From Cupriavidus necator (GTDB taxonomy: Bacteria > Pseudomonadota > Gammaproteobacteria > Burkholderiales > Burkholderiaceae), in NCBI RefSeq assembly GCF_013141915.1, contig NZ_SROX01000005.1, positions 62,001 through 126,000 on the forward strand: a stretch of 64,000 nucleotides of DNA, written 5' to 3'. Below the pieces are notes generated by a model. The model worked only from the letters and a program-made list of their open reading frames with translations, made no database searches and was not told where the DNA came from. The position numbers were made by a program, and so were the translations under genes. Below, piece by piece: positions 17,197 to 25,939 of the stretch. The stretch's first letter is position 1. The number at the start of each line of letters is the position of its first letter.

Positions 17197-17497
17197 CGGC
17201 TGGCCCGGGCCGTGCGCCACAAGCACGGCGACGCAGGTCAGAATTAAATGCCGTCTAATTGCCTGTTTCGAGGCCGGGCCTTGCACTGCGCCGCCCCTGC
17301 CGGCACGACCCTGTGCTGTAAAAATATTCTGACGTCGCCTAGTATGGATGCGCATGGCATCTCGGGCGCGCTTCGTTCCACGAGACTTCAAACCTCGGTT
17401 TCGTGTCCACGCGGCCACTGGCGGCAACCGTTCCCGAACGCGCCGCCCTTGCCCGTGGTGATAGCGGAAGACTTATGCGGCTGAAGGGGGGGACTTC
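17197..17497. other. 301-bp stretch without a gene, upstream of the phospholipase
   Basis: It holds the tail of the decayed Bug copy (readable as RLARAVRHK after the TAG) and a locally AT-richer segment around 17235-17335 that could hold the promoter of the phospholipase gene. I see no clear coding frame, repeat or operator. Confidence 0.4.
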
Positions 17498-18565
17498 TTG
17501 GACGAGGCGGCGCCAACCCGGTTTCAGATTCTCGCGCTTTCGGGCGGCGGCTTTCGCGGGCTGTACACCGCGCGGCTGCTTGCCGATTTCGAGGAAGAAA
17601 TCGGTGCTCCGATTGCGACCCGCTTCGACCTGATCGCCGGCACCTCGATTGGCGGGGTGATTGCACTGGCGCTGTCGCTGGAAGTGCCGGCGAGCCGCAT
17701 TGTGGCGCTGCTGACCGAGTATGGCGAGAAAATCTTCCAGCGGCGCTGGTCGCTGGCCGGGATCTGGCGGGCCCCGTTTTCCTCGCGCCGGCTCGGCGAG
17801 CTGCTGGCCGATGACCATATGTTCGGCCAGCGCCTGCTGGGCGCGTGCGCGCACCGCGTGGTCATTCCCGCGATCAATTACTCCACCGGCCGGCCGCAGA
17901 TTTTCAAGACACCGCACCACGTCAATTTCAAGCGGGATCACAAGTTCCGCATCGTCGATATCGCAATGGCGACCAGCGCGGCGCCAGGCTACTTTGCCCG
18001 CTACACGTTCAACCATAACCAGTTTGTCGACGGCGGCCTTTACGCCAATGCGCCAGGCTTGCTGGCGGTGCACGAGGCGCAGTATTCCCTGCTGCGGTCG
18101 CCCGCCGATGTCCACGTCATGGCGATCGGCACGATGTCGTCAAAGTTCACCGTGAACCCCCGCCGCAATCGCGAGGGCGGCACCTACGACTGGGGCGGCA
18201 TCAATCCCGCCAATATGCCCAGGCGCTTGTTCGGCCTGTCGATATCGGTCCAGGAAGCGCTCAGTGACTTCATGCTGTCGCACCTGCTGCCGGGGCGCTA
18301 TGTGCTGGTCGACGATGATCTGACGGACCAGCGCGCACGTGCCGTGGGCCTGGACAAGGCCGACCACGCGGCGCGCGAGGTGCTGCTGGGAGCGGCCTCG
18401 GAACGGTCCAAGATCTGCATCGGCAGCCGGGAGTTCCAGCCGTTCCTGAAGCATCTGGCCCCGGCGCCAACGTTCTTTTACGGCGAGAACGAGAACGCAA
18501 GTGCGTTCTCCCGCCGGATCGTCGGTTCCACGGCACGGGTGCATATGGTTTCGCCGACGCGATAG
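17498..18565 (+). CDS. Patatin-like phospholipase resembling CBASS effector CapV
   Basis: A 355-residue patatin-family lipid hydrolase. The oxyanion loop SGGGFRG (residues 15-21), the nucleophile elbow GTSIGG (Ser50) and the catalytic DGG (Asp178) are all present. Flanking blocks such as INYSTGRPQIFKTPHH and ATSAAPGYF, and the overall length, resemble the cyclic-dinucleotide-activated phospholipases of anti-phage CBASS systems, in which membrane degradation kills infected cells. No nucleotide cyclase, Cap2 or Cap3 gene is nearby, so this is an orphan. The start is a TTG behind a GGGGGGGA tract; the frame has no ATG before a stop at 17462. An ordinary patatin lipase remains possible. Confidence 0.8.
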   Translation: MDEAAPTRFQILALSGGGFRGLYTARLLADFEEEIGAPIATRFDLIAGTSIGGVIALALSLEVPASRIVALLTEYGEKIFQRRWSLAGIWRAPFSSRRLGELLADDHMFGQRLLGACAHRVVIPAINYSTGRPQIFKTPHHVNFKRDHKFRIVDIAMATSAAPGYFARYTFNHNQFVDGGLYANAPGLLAVHEAQYSLLRSPADVHVMAIGTMSSKFTVNPRRNREGGTYDWGGINPANMPRRLFGLSISVQEALSDFMLSHLLPGRYVLVDDDLTDQRARAVGLDKADHAAREVLLGAASERSKICIGSREFQPFLKHLAPAPTFFYGENENASAFSRRIVGSTARVHMVSPTR

Positions 18566-18572
18566 CCGCGGC

Positions 18573-19067
18573 TTACGCGAACGCGTGGAAGGGCCGCTGC
18601 AAGCTGGTAGGCGCGGCGTCCGGCTCAGCCTGGGCCGGCGCGGCGAGCGGCAGGTCCAGCAGCGCGCGCACGTCCCGTTCGATGGTTGCGACGGAGGCGG
18701 ATCGGCACAAGGTGCGGGCAAAGCGCGGGTCCAGGCCTGGCGGCAGGCGCAGCCACATATTGTCCGCGACCAGCAGCAGGCGCCGCGGCCTGAGCACCAG
18801 GCTGGCCAGGCGCAGCCCGCTCCAGCCGTCGACGAGGTCCGACGGCATGCCGAACACCAGCAGCGCCGGCGCCGGCAAGCGCGGGTTGCGCGCCGCCAGG
18901 GCTTCCGTCTCCACCGGTTCCACTCGGCCGATGCCCGGCATTTCGCCGAGCAGCCGCATGACGCCGTGCCGGTAGATCGGCATGTCGTCGATGACCACGG
19001 CATGCGCCTCGTCGCCGTACTGCAGCACTTGCGCCGGGGCCGGCGTTCCAAGGTTAATCCAGCTCAT
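18573..19067 (-). CDS. Receiver-like regulatory protein lacking the phospho-acceptor (pseudo-receiver)
   Basis: A 164-residue protein whose core reads as a receiver domain: an acidic pocket AVVIDDMPIYRHGVMRLL (residues 24-41), then PALLVFGMP, where LL-D-MP would be expected, and RRLLLVADN. The phospho-accepting aspartate position appears to be glycine, and no DNA-binding domain follows. It would act by protein contact, if at all. The start at 19067 follows GGAGGAAGGG. It is 192 bp downstream of the PPTase gene, on the same strand as the synthetase, so it may be part of that locus. Confidence 0.6.
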   Translation of the reverse strand: MSWINLGTPAPAQVLQYGDEAHAVVIDDMPIYRHGVMRLLGEMPGIGRVEPVETEALAARNPRLPAPALLVFGMPSDLVDGWSGLRLASLVLRPRRLLLVADNMWLRLPPGLDPRFARTLCRSASVATIERDVRALLDLPLAAPAQAEPDAAPTSLQRPFHAFA

Positions 19068-19184
19068 CCCTTCCTCCGGTTGTCTGGCGTTGGCGTCATG
19101 GCCAACGCTTTTCACGGCAATCAGCAAGGGCGATGCCAGCCCGCGCAGCGCGGGGCGTGCCAGGCCGTGTCAGCGCCGGAACCA

Positions 19185-19217
19185 GGTGGGCCGCGGGTTT
19201 CCCGCAGAAATGCGGGC
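19185..19217 (-). promoter_or_regulatory. Mutually exclusive hairpins between the PPTase and pseudo-receiver genes
   Basis: On the minus strand the segments CCCGCA, TGCGGG and CCCGCGG follow one another. The middle one can pair with either neighbour (loop TTTC or AAA). This gives two competing stems in the leader of the pseudo-receiver gene, a layout like an attenuator. No leader peptide or U-tract was identified. Confidence 0.3.
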
Positions 19218-19256
19218 CGGCGCGAGCGCGGTGACGCGCTGGCAAAGCGCTGCGCG

Positions 19257-19284
19257 GCGTTACGTGTAACGTAACGTGTTACGC
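19257..19284. repeat. Overlapping inverted repeats at the 3' end of the PPTase gene
   Basis: GTTACG and CGTAAC arms separated by TGTAA are followed at once by GTGTTACGC, so GTAAC/GTTAC units recur in both orientations within 28 bp. They begin at the PPTase stop codon. They could be a protein-binding site or part of an mRNA end; there is no U-run to make it a standard terminator. Confidence 0.35.
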
Positions 19285-20009
19285 GGCGGGTCCGGCAACG
19301 CGCAGCGTTGGCACGTGAGGCTTGCGTCCGGCAGCGATACGGCCAGCGCCGCCCTGAACGCTGCCCCGGCGTCCAGGTCCAGGCAGGTCCAGCCCGAGAT
19401 GGCGATGCCATGGTGCGACGCCCGCCAATGGCCCGTGCCGCGCCGCTCGTCGTCGGCGGTCGTATAGGCGGTGGGATCGCCCGAGAGGCCCGTGCCGAGC
19501 GCCTTCAGCAGCGCTTCCTTGCGCGTCCAGAGCGCGAGCAGGGCGTCGGTCGAATCGGGCCGCGCGCGCGCCAGCGTTTGCGCCTCCGCCGCGGAAAATA
19601 CGCCGCGCCCCAGGCCCGGGGCGTCGAGTCCGCCGGCACGCCGCTCCACATCCACGCCAAGGCGGCAATCCCGGGCAAAAGCCAGCAGCGCGATGCCGTC
19701 GGTGTGCGACACGCTGAAAGCCAGCCCGGCCTGCGGCCATTGCAGGACGGGCTGGCCGAATGCCGAAACCGCAAAACGCAGCGCTTCGGGCGGGCATTGC
19801 AGATAGCCGCCGAGCAGCCAGCGAAGCAGGCCGCGCCGGGCGATATAGCCATTGCCGTGCCGGGCGTGCCGGTAGGCCCCGGCGCGCGCGCGCTCGTCCG
19901 GCGCAAGCGTATGGGCCAGCCGCGCGCACATGGAGTCGACCTGCGCGTCTGCCAGCAGCCATACCTGTACGGCGCCGTCCGGCAAGGCGAGGCGTTGCGG
20001 TGCCGGCAT
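19260..20009 (-). CDS. 4'-phosphopantetheinyl transferase, Sfp type
   Basis: A 249-residue transferase that would load coenzyme A's phosphopantetheine arm onto a carrier protein. Motifs in order are FSVSHTDG (98-105), GVDVE (118-122) with the Mg-binding acids, and WTRKEALLKALGTGL (161-175). These are the signature elements of the Sfp group, which has a broad carrier range. Its start codon shares one base with the stop codon of the synthetase gene upstream, so the two are translationally coupled. That makes the carrier domain of that synthetase its obvious substrate. Confidence 0.9.
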   Translation of the reverse strand: MPAPQRLALPDGAVQVWLLADAQVDSMCARLAHTLAPDERARAGAYRHARHGNGYIARRGLLRWLLGGYLQCPPEALRFAVSAFGQPVLQWPQAGLAFSVSHTDGIALLAFARDCRLGVDVERRAGGLDAPGLGRGVFSAAEAQTLARARPDSTDALLALWTRKEALLKALGTGLSGDPTAYTTADDERRGTGHWRASHHGIAISGWTCLDLDAGAAFRAALAVSLPDASLTCQRCALPDPPRNTLRYT

Positions 20010-23000
20010 CACGGGCCCGCGAGCCCTTCGTCCAGGATGGCCGCCACCACCTGCAGGTTCGGCTCGAGGACCATGTCGAAATGGCTGCAGGGCACTTCGG
20101 CAACCGTCAGGCCGCCGCGCGCGACGCGGCGCCACAGCGACAGCGGATCGCCGCGATGCAGCTGCCTGACCGCGGCGCGCAGGTACAGCACCGGGCCGGC
20201 GTGGTACGGCCGCGGCCGATAGGTCGTCATGGCGCGTCCTATGGTTTCGCGCACCTGCTGCAGCGCCGGCGGCAGCGATTCGGTGAACGCATTGGGCCGG
20301 CACGCGATGCCGCCGCGGCGCATGCCCACGCCCTCGGCCGCCCGGCGCAGCGCGTACTTCAGGTAGCGCACGCGCTGCGCCGCCGACACCGCGCGCAGCT
20401 TGCGCCACTGCCATCCGGGATACTGGCAGCAGTAGCGGATCCAGGCGCGCCATGGCAGGAAATGCTCGCCGACATAGGTGTCGAGCAGGCATAGCAGTTC
20501 GACGTGCTCGCCAGCCTGGGTCAGCTGTTGCGCCATCTCGAACGCGACCAGCCCGCCGAACGAGTAGCCGGCCAGCGCATACGGACCGCTGGGCTGCAAG
20601 GTGCGGATCTGTTCGATATAGCTGGCCGCCATGTCCTCGACCCGCCGCTGCGTCGGCTGCTCGCCGTCAAGGCCGCGTGCCTGCAGGCCATAGACCGGAC
20701 GCGAAGTCTGCAGCGCGTTGACCATGCCCCAGCATTCCATCACCGAGCCGCTCGCGCCATGCACCAGGAACAGCGGCGCGCCGATGCCGGCGCGCACCGG
20801 CACCAGGTTGGGCGAGGGCGGCGGCGCGGCGGCTTCGTCGAGCGCCGCCGCGAGGCGGGCAATGGTGGGTGCGAACAGCAGCGTCGCCAGCGGAATCGTG
20901 CGACCGGTCGATTGCTGCACGTCGGCCAGCAGCCGCGCGGCCAGCAGCGAATGGCCGCCGAGGTCAAAGAAGTTGTCGTCGCGGTCGATCGGGGCGAAAT
21001 CGAACAGCTTTTCCCATAGCGCTTGCAAATGGCGTTCCAGTTGCTCGCGTGACGCGCCGGCGGCGGGCAGTTCGCGCGCGGCCAAGTTCAGTGAGGGATG
21101 GTTCCGGATCGCGTCCAGGCAGCCCGGATTGCGCAACGCCGCGGCATTGCCCACCGGCAGGCCGTTGACCGCATTGCGCGCGGCCGCTTCAGAGAACTTG
21201 CCGTTATGCGTGACCGGCAGCGCCGGCACGGCGAGGATCCGGTCGGGCACGTGGGTGGGCGAGGCGCGGCGCGCCAGGTTGCGGCGCACGCGCGCGGCCA
21301 GCGCGCCGGTCAGCGCGACGCCGTCGTGCAATACCAGCAGCAGCACCATGCGCTGTTCATACCGTTCGGCGTGGGTCAGGTCGGGTGCAGCCGTGCGCGA
21401 GCGCTGCTCGACCACCATCGCCTCGCGGATCTCCGGAATATCGCGCAGCACCCGATAGATTTCGCCCGGCCCGACATTGACGCCGCGCACATTGAGCACG
21501 CCGTCGGAGCGGCCATGCAGCCGCGCCGTGCCCTCGGGCGGAAACTCGATACGGTCGCCGTGGGTCCAGACCCCCGGGTTGCTGGCAAAGTAGGCCGCGT
21601 GAAAGGCCTTGCCGTCCACGTCGCCATAGAAGCCGAGCGGACGCGACGGGAACGGGTTCACGCAGACCAGTTCGCCGATGCCGCCGGTGGGCGCACCGTG
21701 TTCCCACGCCTGCACATCGAGCGCAAGGCTCTTGCATTGGGCTTCGCCCGCGTAGACCGGCAGGTTCGGATTGCCCAGCACAAAGCACCCGAGGATGTCC
21801 GTGCCCCCGGAAATCGACTGCAGCGGCAGCGCCTTGACGTGATCGCGCACCCATTCGAATTGCGCGTCGAACAGCACCGATCCGGTCGACATCATCGCGC
21901 GCAGTGCGCCCAGGTCGAACTGCTGGCCGGGCACCAGGCCCGCGTCCTCGCACATCTTCAGGTAGGCGGGGCTGGTGCCGAACACCGTGACGCGCTCGTC
22001 GGCGACCAGGCGCCATAGCGCGTCGACCGTGGCGATCGGGCCGTCATAGGTCACGATCTCGACCCCGGACGCCAGGGCCGACAGCTGCCAGTTCCACATC
22101 ATCCACGCGCAGGTGGTGTGGAAATACATGCGATCGCCGGGCCGCAGGTCGGCGTGCAGCCGATGCTCCTTCAGGTGCTCCAGCAGGCTGCCGCCGGCGC
22201 CGTGCACGATGCACTTGGGTTTGCCCGTGGTGCCCGACGAGAACATGATGAACAGCGGATGGTTGAACCCGAAGCGCTGCCAGGTGAAGCGCTGCGCGTC
22301 GCCGCGGTCTATCAGGTCGGCCAGCGCATGGACCGGCTGGCTGACGGTCCCCGGCAAGGTGCCGTCGTCCAGCTGGATGATGCCCTGCAGCGACGGCAGC
22401 GCGGCCGCCAGGCCGGCGACGTTGTCCGCCAGCGCCAGGCCGGTGTCGAACGCGCGCTGCGCGGTGTGCGCGAGCAGCAGCCGCGGCGCCAGCGGGGCAA
22501 AGCGATCGAGCAGCGTTTCCACGCTCATCTCGGCGGCCGCCGTCGACAGCGTCGCGCCAAGCGCGGTCACGGCCAGCGCGGCGACCACCGCCTCGGCGTC
22601 GTTGCGCATCACGCCCACGACGCGGTCGCCTGCGCGCAGTCCCAGTTGCGACAGGGCATGCGCCGCGCGCGCGACGCGCTCGCGCAGTTCGCCGCGGCTC
22701 AGGCGTTGGCGCCGGCCATCGGCGTGGCAAGCCGTCAGCGCCGGCGCGTCCGGCCCCGCCACCTCCAGGCTCAGCAGGTTGTCGGCGTAGTTCAGCCGGA
22801 CGTTGGGGAAGAAGCTGGCATGCTCGCAGTCGTCGCCGACGCAGACCGGGTCGGGGCTGCCCGACCACGCCAGCCCGTGCGACCACTGCAGGAAGCAGCG
22901 CCAGAACGTCCGGTATTCCCGTACCGAGAAATCGTGCAGCGCGTCGTAGCGATGGAAGGACTGGTCCGTACACGCCTGCAGCGCCGCGGTAAAGGCGGTC

Positions 23001-23104
23001 ATCTGCGACGCCACGGCGCGTTCGGGCGAGTGGCTGTAAATGGGGGTGCGACCCACGGACACGCTGGGGCAGAGCGACGCGTCCAACAAATAAAATCGAT
23101 CCAT
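20009..23104 (-). CDS. NRPS-like synthetase: acetoacetyl-CoA-synthetase-like adenylation, carrier and thioesterase domains
   Basis: A 1031-residue three-domain enzyme. Residues 1-660 form an adenylation domain of the acetoacetyl-CoA synthetase type (opening region [20 protein letters not shown] loop [10 protein letters not shown] at 288-297; catalytic lysine K636 in THNGKFSEA). A carrier domain follows with the phosphopantetheine serine in [12 protein letters not shown] (Ser719). The thioesterase has VHGASG at 782, the nucleophile elbow GYSFGG (Ser848) and the late histidine in PCSHFDMV (His1008). The start at 23104 has GGGAGGA upstream. It would activate an acid, probably a keto acid, tether it and release or condense it. 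Domain order matches RalA/atromentin-type furanone or quinone synthetases, but with a different adenylation lineage. The product is unknown. Confidence 0.85.
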   Translation of the reverse strand: MDRFYLLDASLCPSVSVGRTPIYSHSPERAVASQMTAFTAALQACTDQSFHRYDALHDFSVREYRTFWRCFLQWSHGLAWSGSPDPVCVGDDCEHASFFPNVRLNYADNLLSLEVAGPDAPALTACHADGRRQRLSRGELRERVARAAHALSQLGLRAGDRVVGVMRNDAEAVVAALAVTALGATLSTAAAEMSVETLLDRFAPLAPRLLLAHTAQRAFDTGLALADNVAGLAAALPSLQGIIQLDDGTLPGTVSQPVHALADLIDRGDAQRFTWQRFGFNHPLFIMFSSGTTGKPKCIVHGAGGSLLEHLKEHRLHADLRPGDRMYFHTTCAWMMWNWQLSALASGVEIVTYDGPIATVDALWRLVADERVTVFGTSPAYLKMCEDAGLVPGQQFDLGALRAMMSTGSVLFDAQFEWVRDHVKALPLQSISGGTDILGCFVLGNPNLPVYAGEAQCKSLALDVQAWEHGAPTGGIGELVCVNPFPSRPLGFYGDVDGKAFHAAYFASNPGVWTHGDRIEFPPEGTARLHGRSDGVLNVRGVNVGPGEIYRVLRDIPEIREAMVVEQRSRTAAPDLTHAERYEQRMVLLLVLHDGVALTGALAARVRRNLARRASPTHVPDRILAVPALPVTHNGKFSEAAARNAVNGLPVGNAAALRNPGCLDAIRNHPSLNLAARELPAAGASREQLERHLQALWEKLFDFAPIDRDDNFFDLGGHSLLAARLLADVQQSTGRTIPLATLLFAPTIARLAAALDEAAAPPPSPNLVPVRAGIGAPLFLVHGASGSVMECWGMVNALQTSRPVYGLQARGLDGEQPTQRRVEDMAASYIEQIRTLQPSGPYALAGYSFGGLVAFEMAQQLTQAGEHVELLCLLDTYVGEHFLPWRAWIRYCCQYPGWQWRKLRAVSAAQRVRYLKYALRRAAEGVGMRRGGIACRPNAFTESLPPALQQVRETIGRAMTTYRPRPYHAGPVLYLRAAVRQLHRGDPLSLWRRVARGGLTVAEVPCSHFDMVLEPNLQVVAAILDEGLAGP

Positions 23105-23269
23105 CCGATCCTCCCGGAGACCGGTGCACACCGTTCGAAGCGACGGCGTGTTCTGAGGATCCAGATTAGTGGCTGGCAAATTCTGGTCTGTGCGTCATCG
23201 CACGCATGATGAGGCGGGCGATGTGGGGCAGGCCCGCTCGCCCTCGGCACCGGATCCGATGCCAGGCCT

Positions 23270-24127
23270 TCAGTCCAGCCGCGCCGCGCGCAGGTCGCTT
23301 TTGGCGATCAGTTGCCGCAGGGTTTCCGCCGGCCGGCTCAGGCGCCGCGCCGCGAGGGTGATGAATTCGACGCCGGGCAGCGCCGGCAGGGCCTCGACGT
23401 TGATGGGGGGCACCAGCCCGCCGCCGGCAAGATTCTGCGCGCGCACGGTGATGCCCAATCCGCCGCGTGCCGCCGCGATGCAGCCCGAATGGCTGCTGCT
23501 GGTGCAGGCCACACGCCAGCGCCAGCCGGCCTTGGCCAGTGTGTCCAGCACCACCGAGCGCGTCACGCTGGGCTCATGGACCAGGATCAGCGGCAGCGGC
23601 TGGCTGATATCGACCACGGTGCCAGGCCCCGCCAGCCATTCCAGCTGGCCGCGGAACACCGGCACGCCGCGGCGCTCGCCTTCGCGCCGCTTGCCAACGA
23701 TCAGGTCGAGCGTGCCAGCCTCGATCTCTTCGTACAGCTTGCTGGTCATGGCAATCATGATCTCGAGCTCGACGTCCGGGTGGGTCGCGCGGAACGCCGC
23801 CAGCAGGTTGGGCAGCGGCCCCTGCGCCAGGTCCTCGGACGTGCCCAGCCGGACCCGCCCCTGCAGCCGCGGCGCGCTGAACTGCGATTCGGGGCGCGCC
23901 AGCGCTTCCAGCACCAGGCGTGCATGGACCAGCAGCGCCTCGCCATCCGGCGTCAGCGACAGGGAATGGGTGTCGCGCACGAACAGCCGCCGGTTCACGC
24001 TCTGTTCCAGCCGGCGGATGTGATCGCTGACCGATGACTGCGACAGGCCCAGCTGGCGCCCGGCCTCGGTAAAGCTGCGCGCCGTGGCGACCGTGGCAAA
24101 GGTGCGGATCCAGACGGGATTGAGCAT
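23270..24127 (-). CDS. LysR-family transcriptional regulator
   Basis: A 285-residue LysR protein. The winged HTH is at residues 1-60 (IRTFATVATARSFTEAGRQL, LSQSSVSDHIRRLEQ), and an effector domain begins near residue 80 (RLQGRVRLGTSEDL). The start at 24127 puts the HTH at the usual distance from the N-terminus. An in-frame start 13 codons earlier would run into an operator-like palindrome. It is divergent from an MdtD-like exporter, the likely target. Confidence 0.88.
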   Translation of the reverse strand: MLNPVWIRTFATVATARSFTEAGRQLGLSQSSVSDHIRRLEQSVNRRLFVRDTHSLSLTPDGEALLVHARLVLEALARPESQFSAPRLQGRVRLGTSEDLAQGPLPNLLAAFRATHPDVELEIMIAMTSKLYEEIEAGTLDLIVGKRREGERRGVPVFRGQLEWLAGPGTVVDISQPLPLILVHEPSVTRSVVLDTLAKAGWRWRVACTSSSHSGCIAAARGGLGITVRAQNLAGGGLVPPINVEALPALPGVEFITLAARRLSRPAETLRQLIAKSDLRAARLD

Positions 24128-24135
24128 CGCGGCAT

Positions 24136-24158
24136 TGTCATCGGATTTTGCGATGACA
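24136..24158. promoter_or_regulatory. Perfect inverted repeat between LysR and exporter genes
   Basis: TGTCATCG and CGATGACA are perfect 8-bp arms around seven bases, giving a 23-bp dyad that begins 9 bp upstream of the LysR start. Position and geometry fit an autoregulatory LysR site that also controls the divergent exporter. Confidence 0.55.
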
Positions 24159-24257
24159 GTCAACAAGGCCAGAGGGGTTCCCGATGGGCTCGGCGCTGCG
24201 TAGCATCCACGTCAAGCCATCCCGGAGCCCGCCGGGCCGGCATCCTCCAGGAACCGC

Positions 24258-25676
24258 ATGCCCACCGCCTCAAGTCCCGCCGCCGCGCCCGATGTGTCCC
24301 GCCAGGCCATGCTCTGGATCGTCTTTGCCGGCTTCTTCATGCAGACTCTGGACACCACCATCGTCAACACCGCGCTGCCGGCGATGGCGCGCAGCCTGGG
24401 CGAAAGCCCGCTCGACCTGAAGCCGGTGGTGGTGGCCTATACGCTGACCATGGCGATGCTAACGCCCGCATCGGGCTGGCTGGCGGACAAGTTCGGCACG
24501 CGCCGGGTCTACTTCAGCGCGATCCTGATCTTCGTGCTCGGCTCGGTGTTCTGCGCCACCGCGTCCACGCTGCCACAGCTGGTGATGGCGCGCGTGCTGC
24601 AGGGCATCGGCGGGTCGATGCTGCTGCCGGTGGGCCGGCTTGCCGTGTTGCGCAATGTCCCAGGCGAACAGTACATCGCGGCGCTGGCCTTCGTTTCGAT
24701 TGCCGGCCAGGTCGGACCGATCTTCGGCCCGGTGCTGGGCGGCTGGCTGGTGCAGGGCGCGTCGTGGCACTGGATCTTCCTGATCAACGTGCCGGTGGGC
24801 CTGGCCGGCCTGTTGGCGGTGCGGCGCTACCTGCCGCAAGGCGAGGCCGGCGTGGCGCCGCCGTTCGACTGGATCGGCTGCGGCCTGCTGTCGCTGTGCA
24901 TGGTCACGTTCTCGCTGGCGCTGGAACACGGCGCGCACAGCCTGTGGAGCGCGCTGCTGATCGCGGTCAGCGTCGCCAGCGCGCTGCTCTATGTTCCGCA
25001 TGCCAGGCGGCACGCGTCGCCGCTGTTCCGCCTGGCGCTGTTCCGGGAACCGAACTTCAGCGTCGGCCTGGCCGGCAACCTGGTGTGCCGCATCGGCGTG
25101 GGCGCGGTGCCGTTCCTGCTGCCGCTGCTGTTCCAGCTGCAGCTAGGCTATTCCCCGCTCCATTCAGGGCTGATGCTGTTGCCCATCGCCGTTGCCGGCA
25201 CGCTGTCCAAGCGCTGGATCGTGCCGCTGGTGAACCGCTTTGGTTACGACACGTTCCTGCTGGTCAACACCTGGATCGTCGGCGTGTCGATTGCGTCGTT
25301 CGCGGCGATCGCGCCAGGCTGGCCGCTGGTGCTGTCGATCGTGCAACTGGCTGTGTTCGGCGCCGCCAACTCCATGCAGTTCGCGGCGATGAACAGTGTC
25401 ACGCTCAAGGGCCTGTCGCGCGCGGATGCCGGCAGCGGCAACAGCCTGTTCTCGATGGTGCAGATGCTGGCGATCGGACTGGGCGTCACAATCGGCGGTG
25501 GGCTGGTCAGCTATTTCTCGGCCACGCTCGGCGTCGCCGCGCCGGCCTACCGGCTGGCCTTTTTCAGCATGGGCGTGGTGACGATGCTGTCGGGGCTGGT
25601 GTTCCGGCGACTGGACGCCGAGCGGCTCCATCCGCAGGGCTTGAAGCGCGGCGCGGTGGCTGACCTTCGTCGCTAG
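24258..25676 (+). CDS. MFS multidrug exporter, DHA2 (EmrB/MdtD-like)
   Basis: A 472-residue exporter. The first helix carries the DHA2 motif LDTTIVNTALPAMA. The loop after helix 2 has the MFS signature GWLADKFGTRRVY, and motif C is around GQVGPIFGPVLGGWLV. The length and overall look match MdtD of E. coli more than EmrB. It is divergent from a LysR regulator across 130 bp that hold a perfect dyad, so ligand-induced expression is likely. No membrane fusion protein is present, so it probably works alone. Confidence 0.87.
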   Translation: MPTASSPAAAPDVSRQAMLWIVFAGFFMQTLDTTIVNTALPAMARSLGESPLDLKPVVVAYTLTMAMLTPASGWLADKFGTRRVYFSAILIFVLGSVFCATASTLPQLVMARVLQGIGGSMLLPVGRLAVLRNVPGEQYIAALAFVSIAGQVGPIFGPVLGGWLVQGASWHWIFLINVPVGLAGLLAVRRYLPQGEAGVAPPFDWIGCGLLSLCMVTFSLALEHGAHSLWSALLIAVSVASALLYVPHARRHASPLFRLALFREPNFSVGLAGNLVCRIGVGAVPFLLPLLFQLQLGYSPLHSGLMLLPIAVAGTLSKRWIVPLVNRFGYDTFLLVNTWIVGVSIASFAAIAPGWPLVLSIVQLAVFGAANSMQFAAMNSVTLKGLSRADAGSGNSLFSMVQMLAIGLGVTIGGGLVSYFSATLGVAAPAYRLAFFSMGVVTMLSGLVFRRLDAERLHPQGLKRGAVADLRR

Positions 25677-25939
25677 CCAGCATGGCGCGGCCGCGGCGCG
25701 CGCTGCCCTCATACCCGTGCGGCGACCGGTTGACGATGGCGACGACCAGCCGCATGGCCGGTACTTCGATCAGGATGCCTGACCGCGGCGCAGGGTCCGA
25801 TTTGTCCGAAACCGAACAGAGCGTACGCAAGACGGCCTGTATCGTAGCGGTCCGCGGGTAGGCCGCGTGGCAAGACCACACCAAGGCGCCTTGCCGACGC
25901 GTTGCCCTGCTGCGCACCGCAGGGTGCACTGGAGGTACC

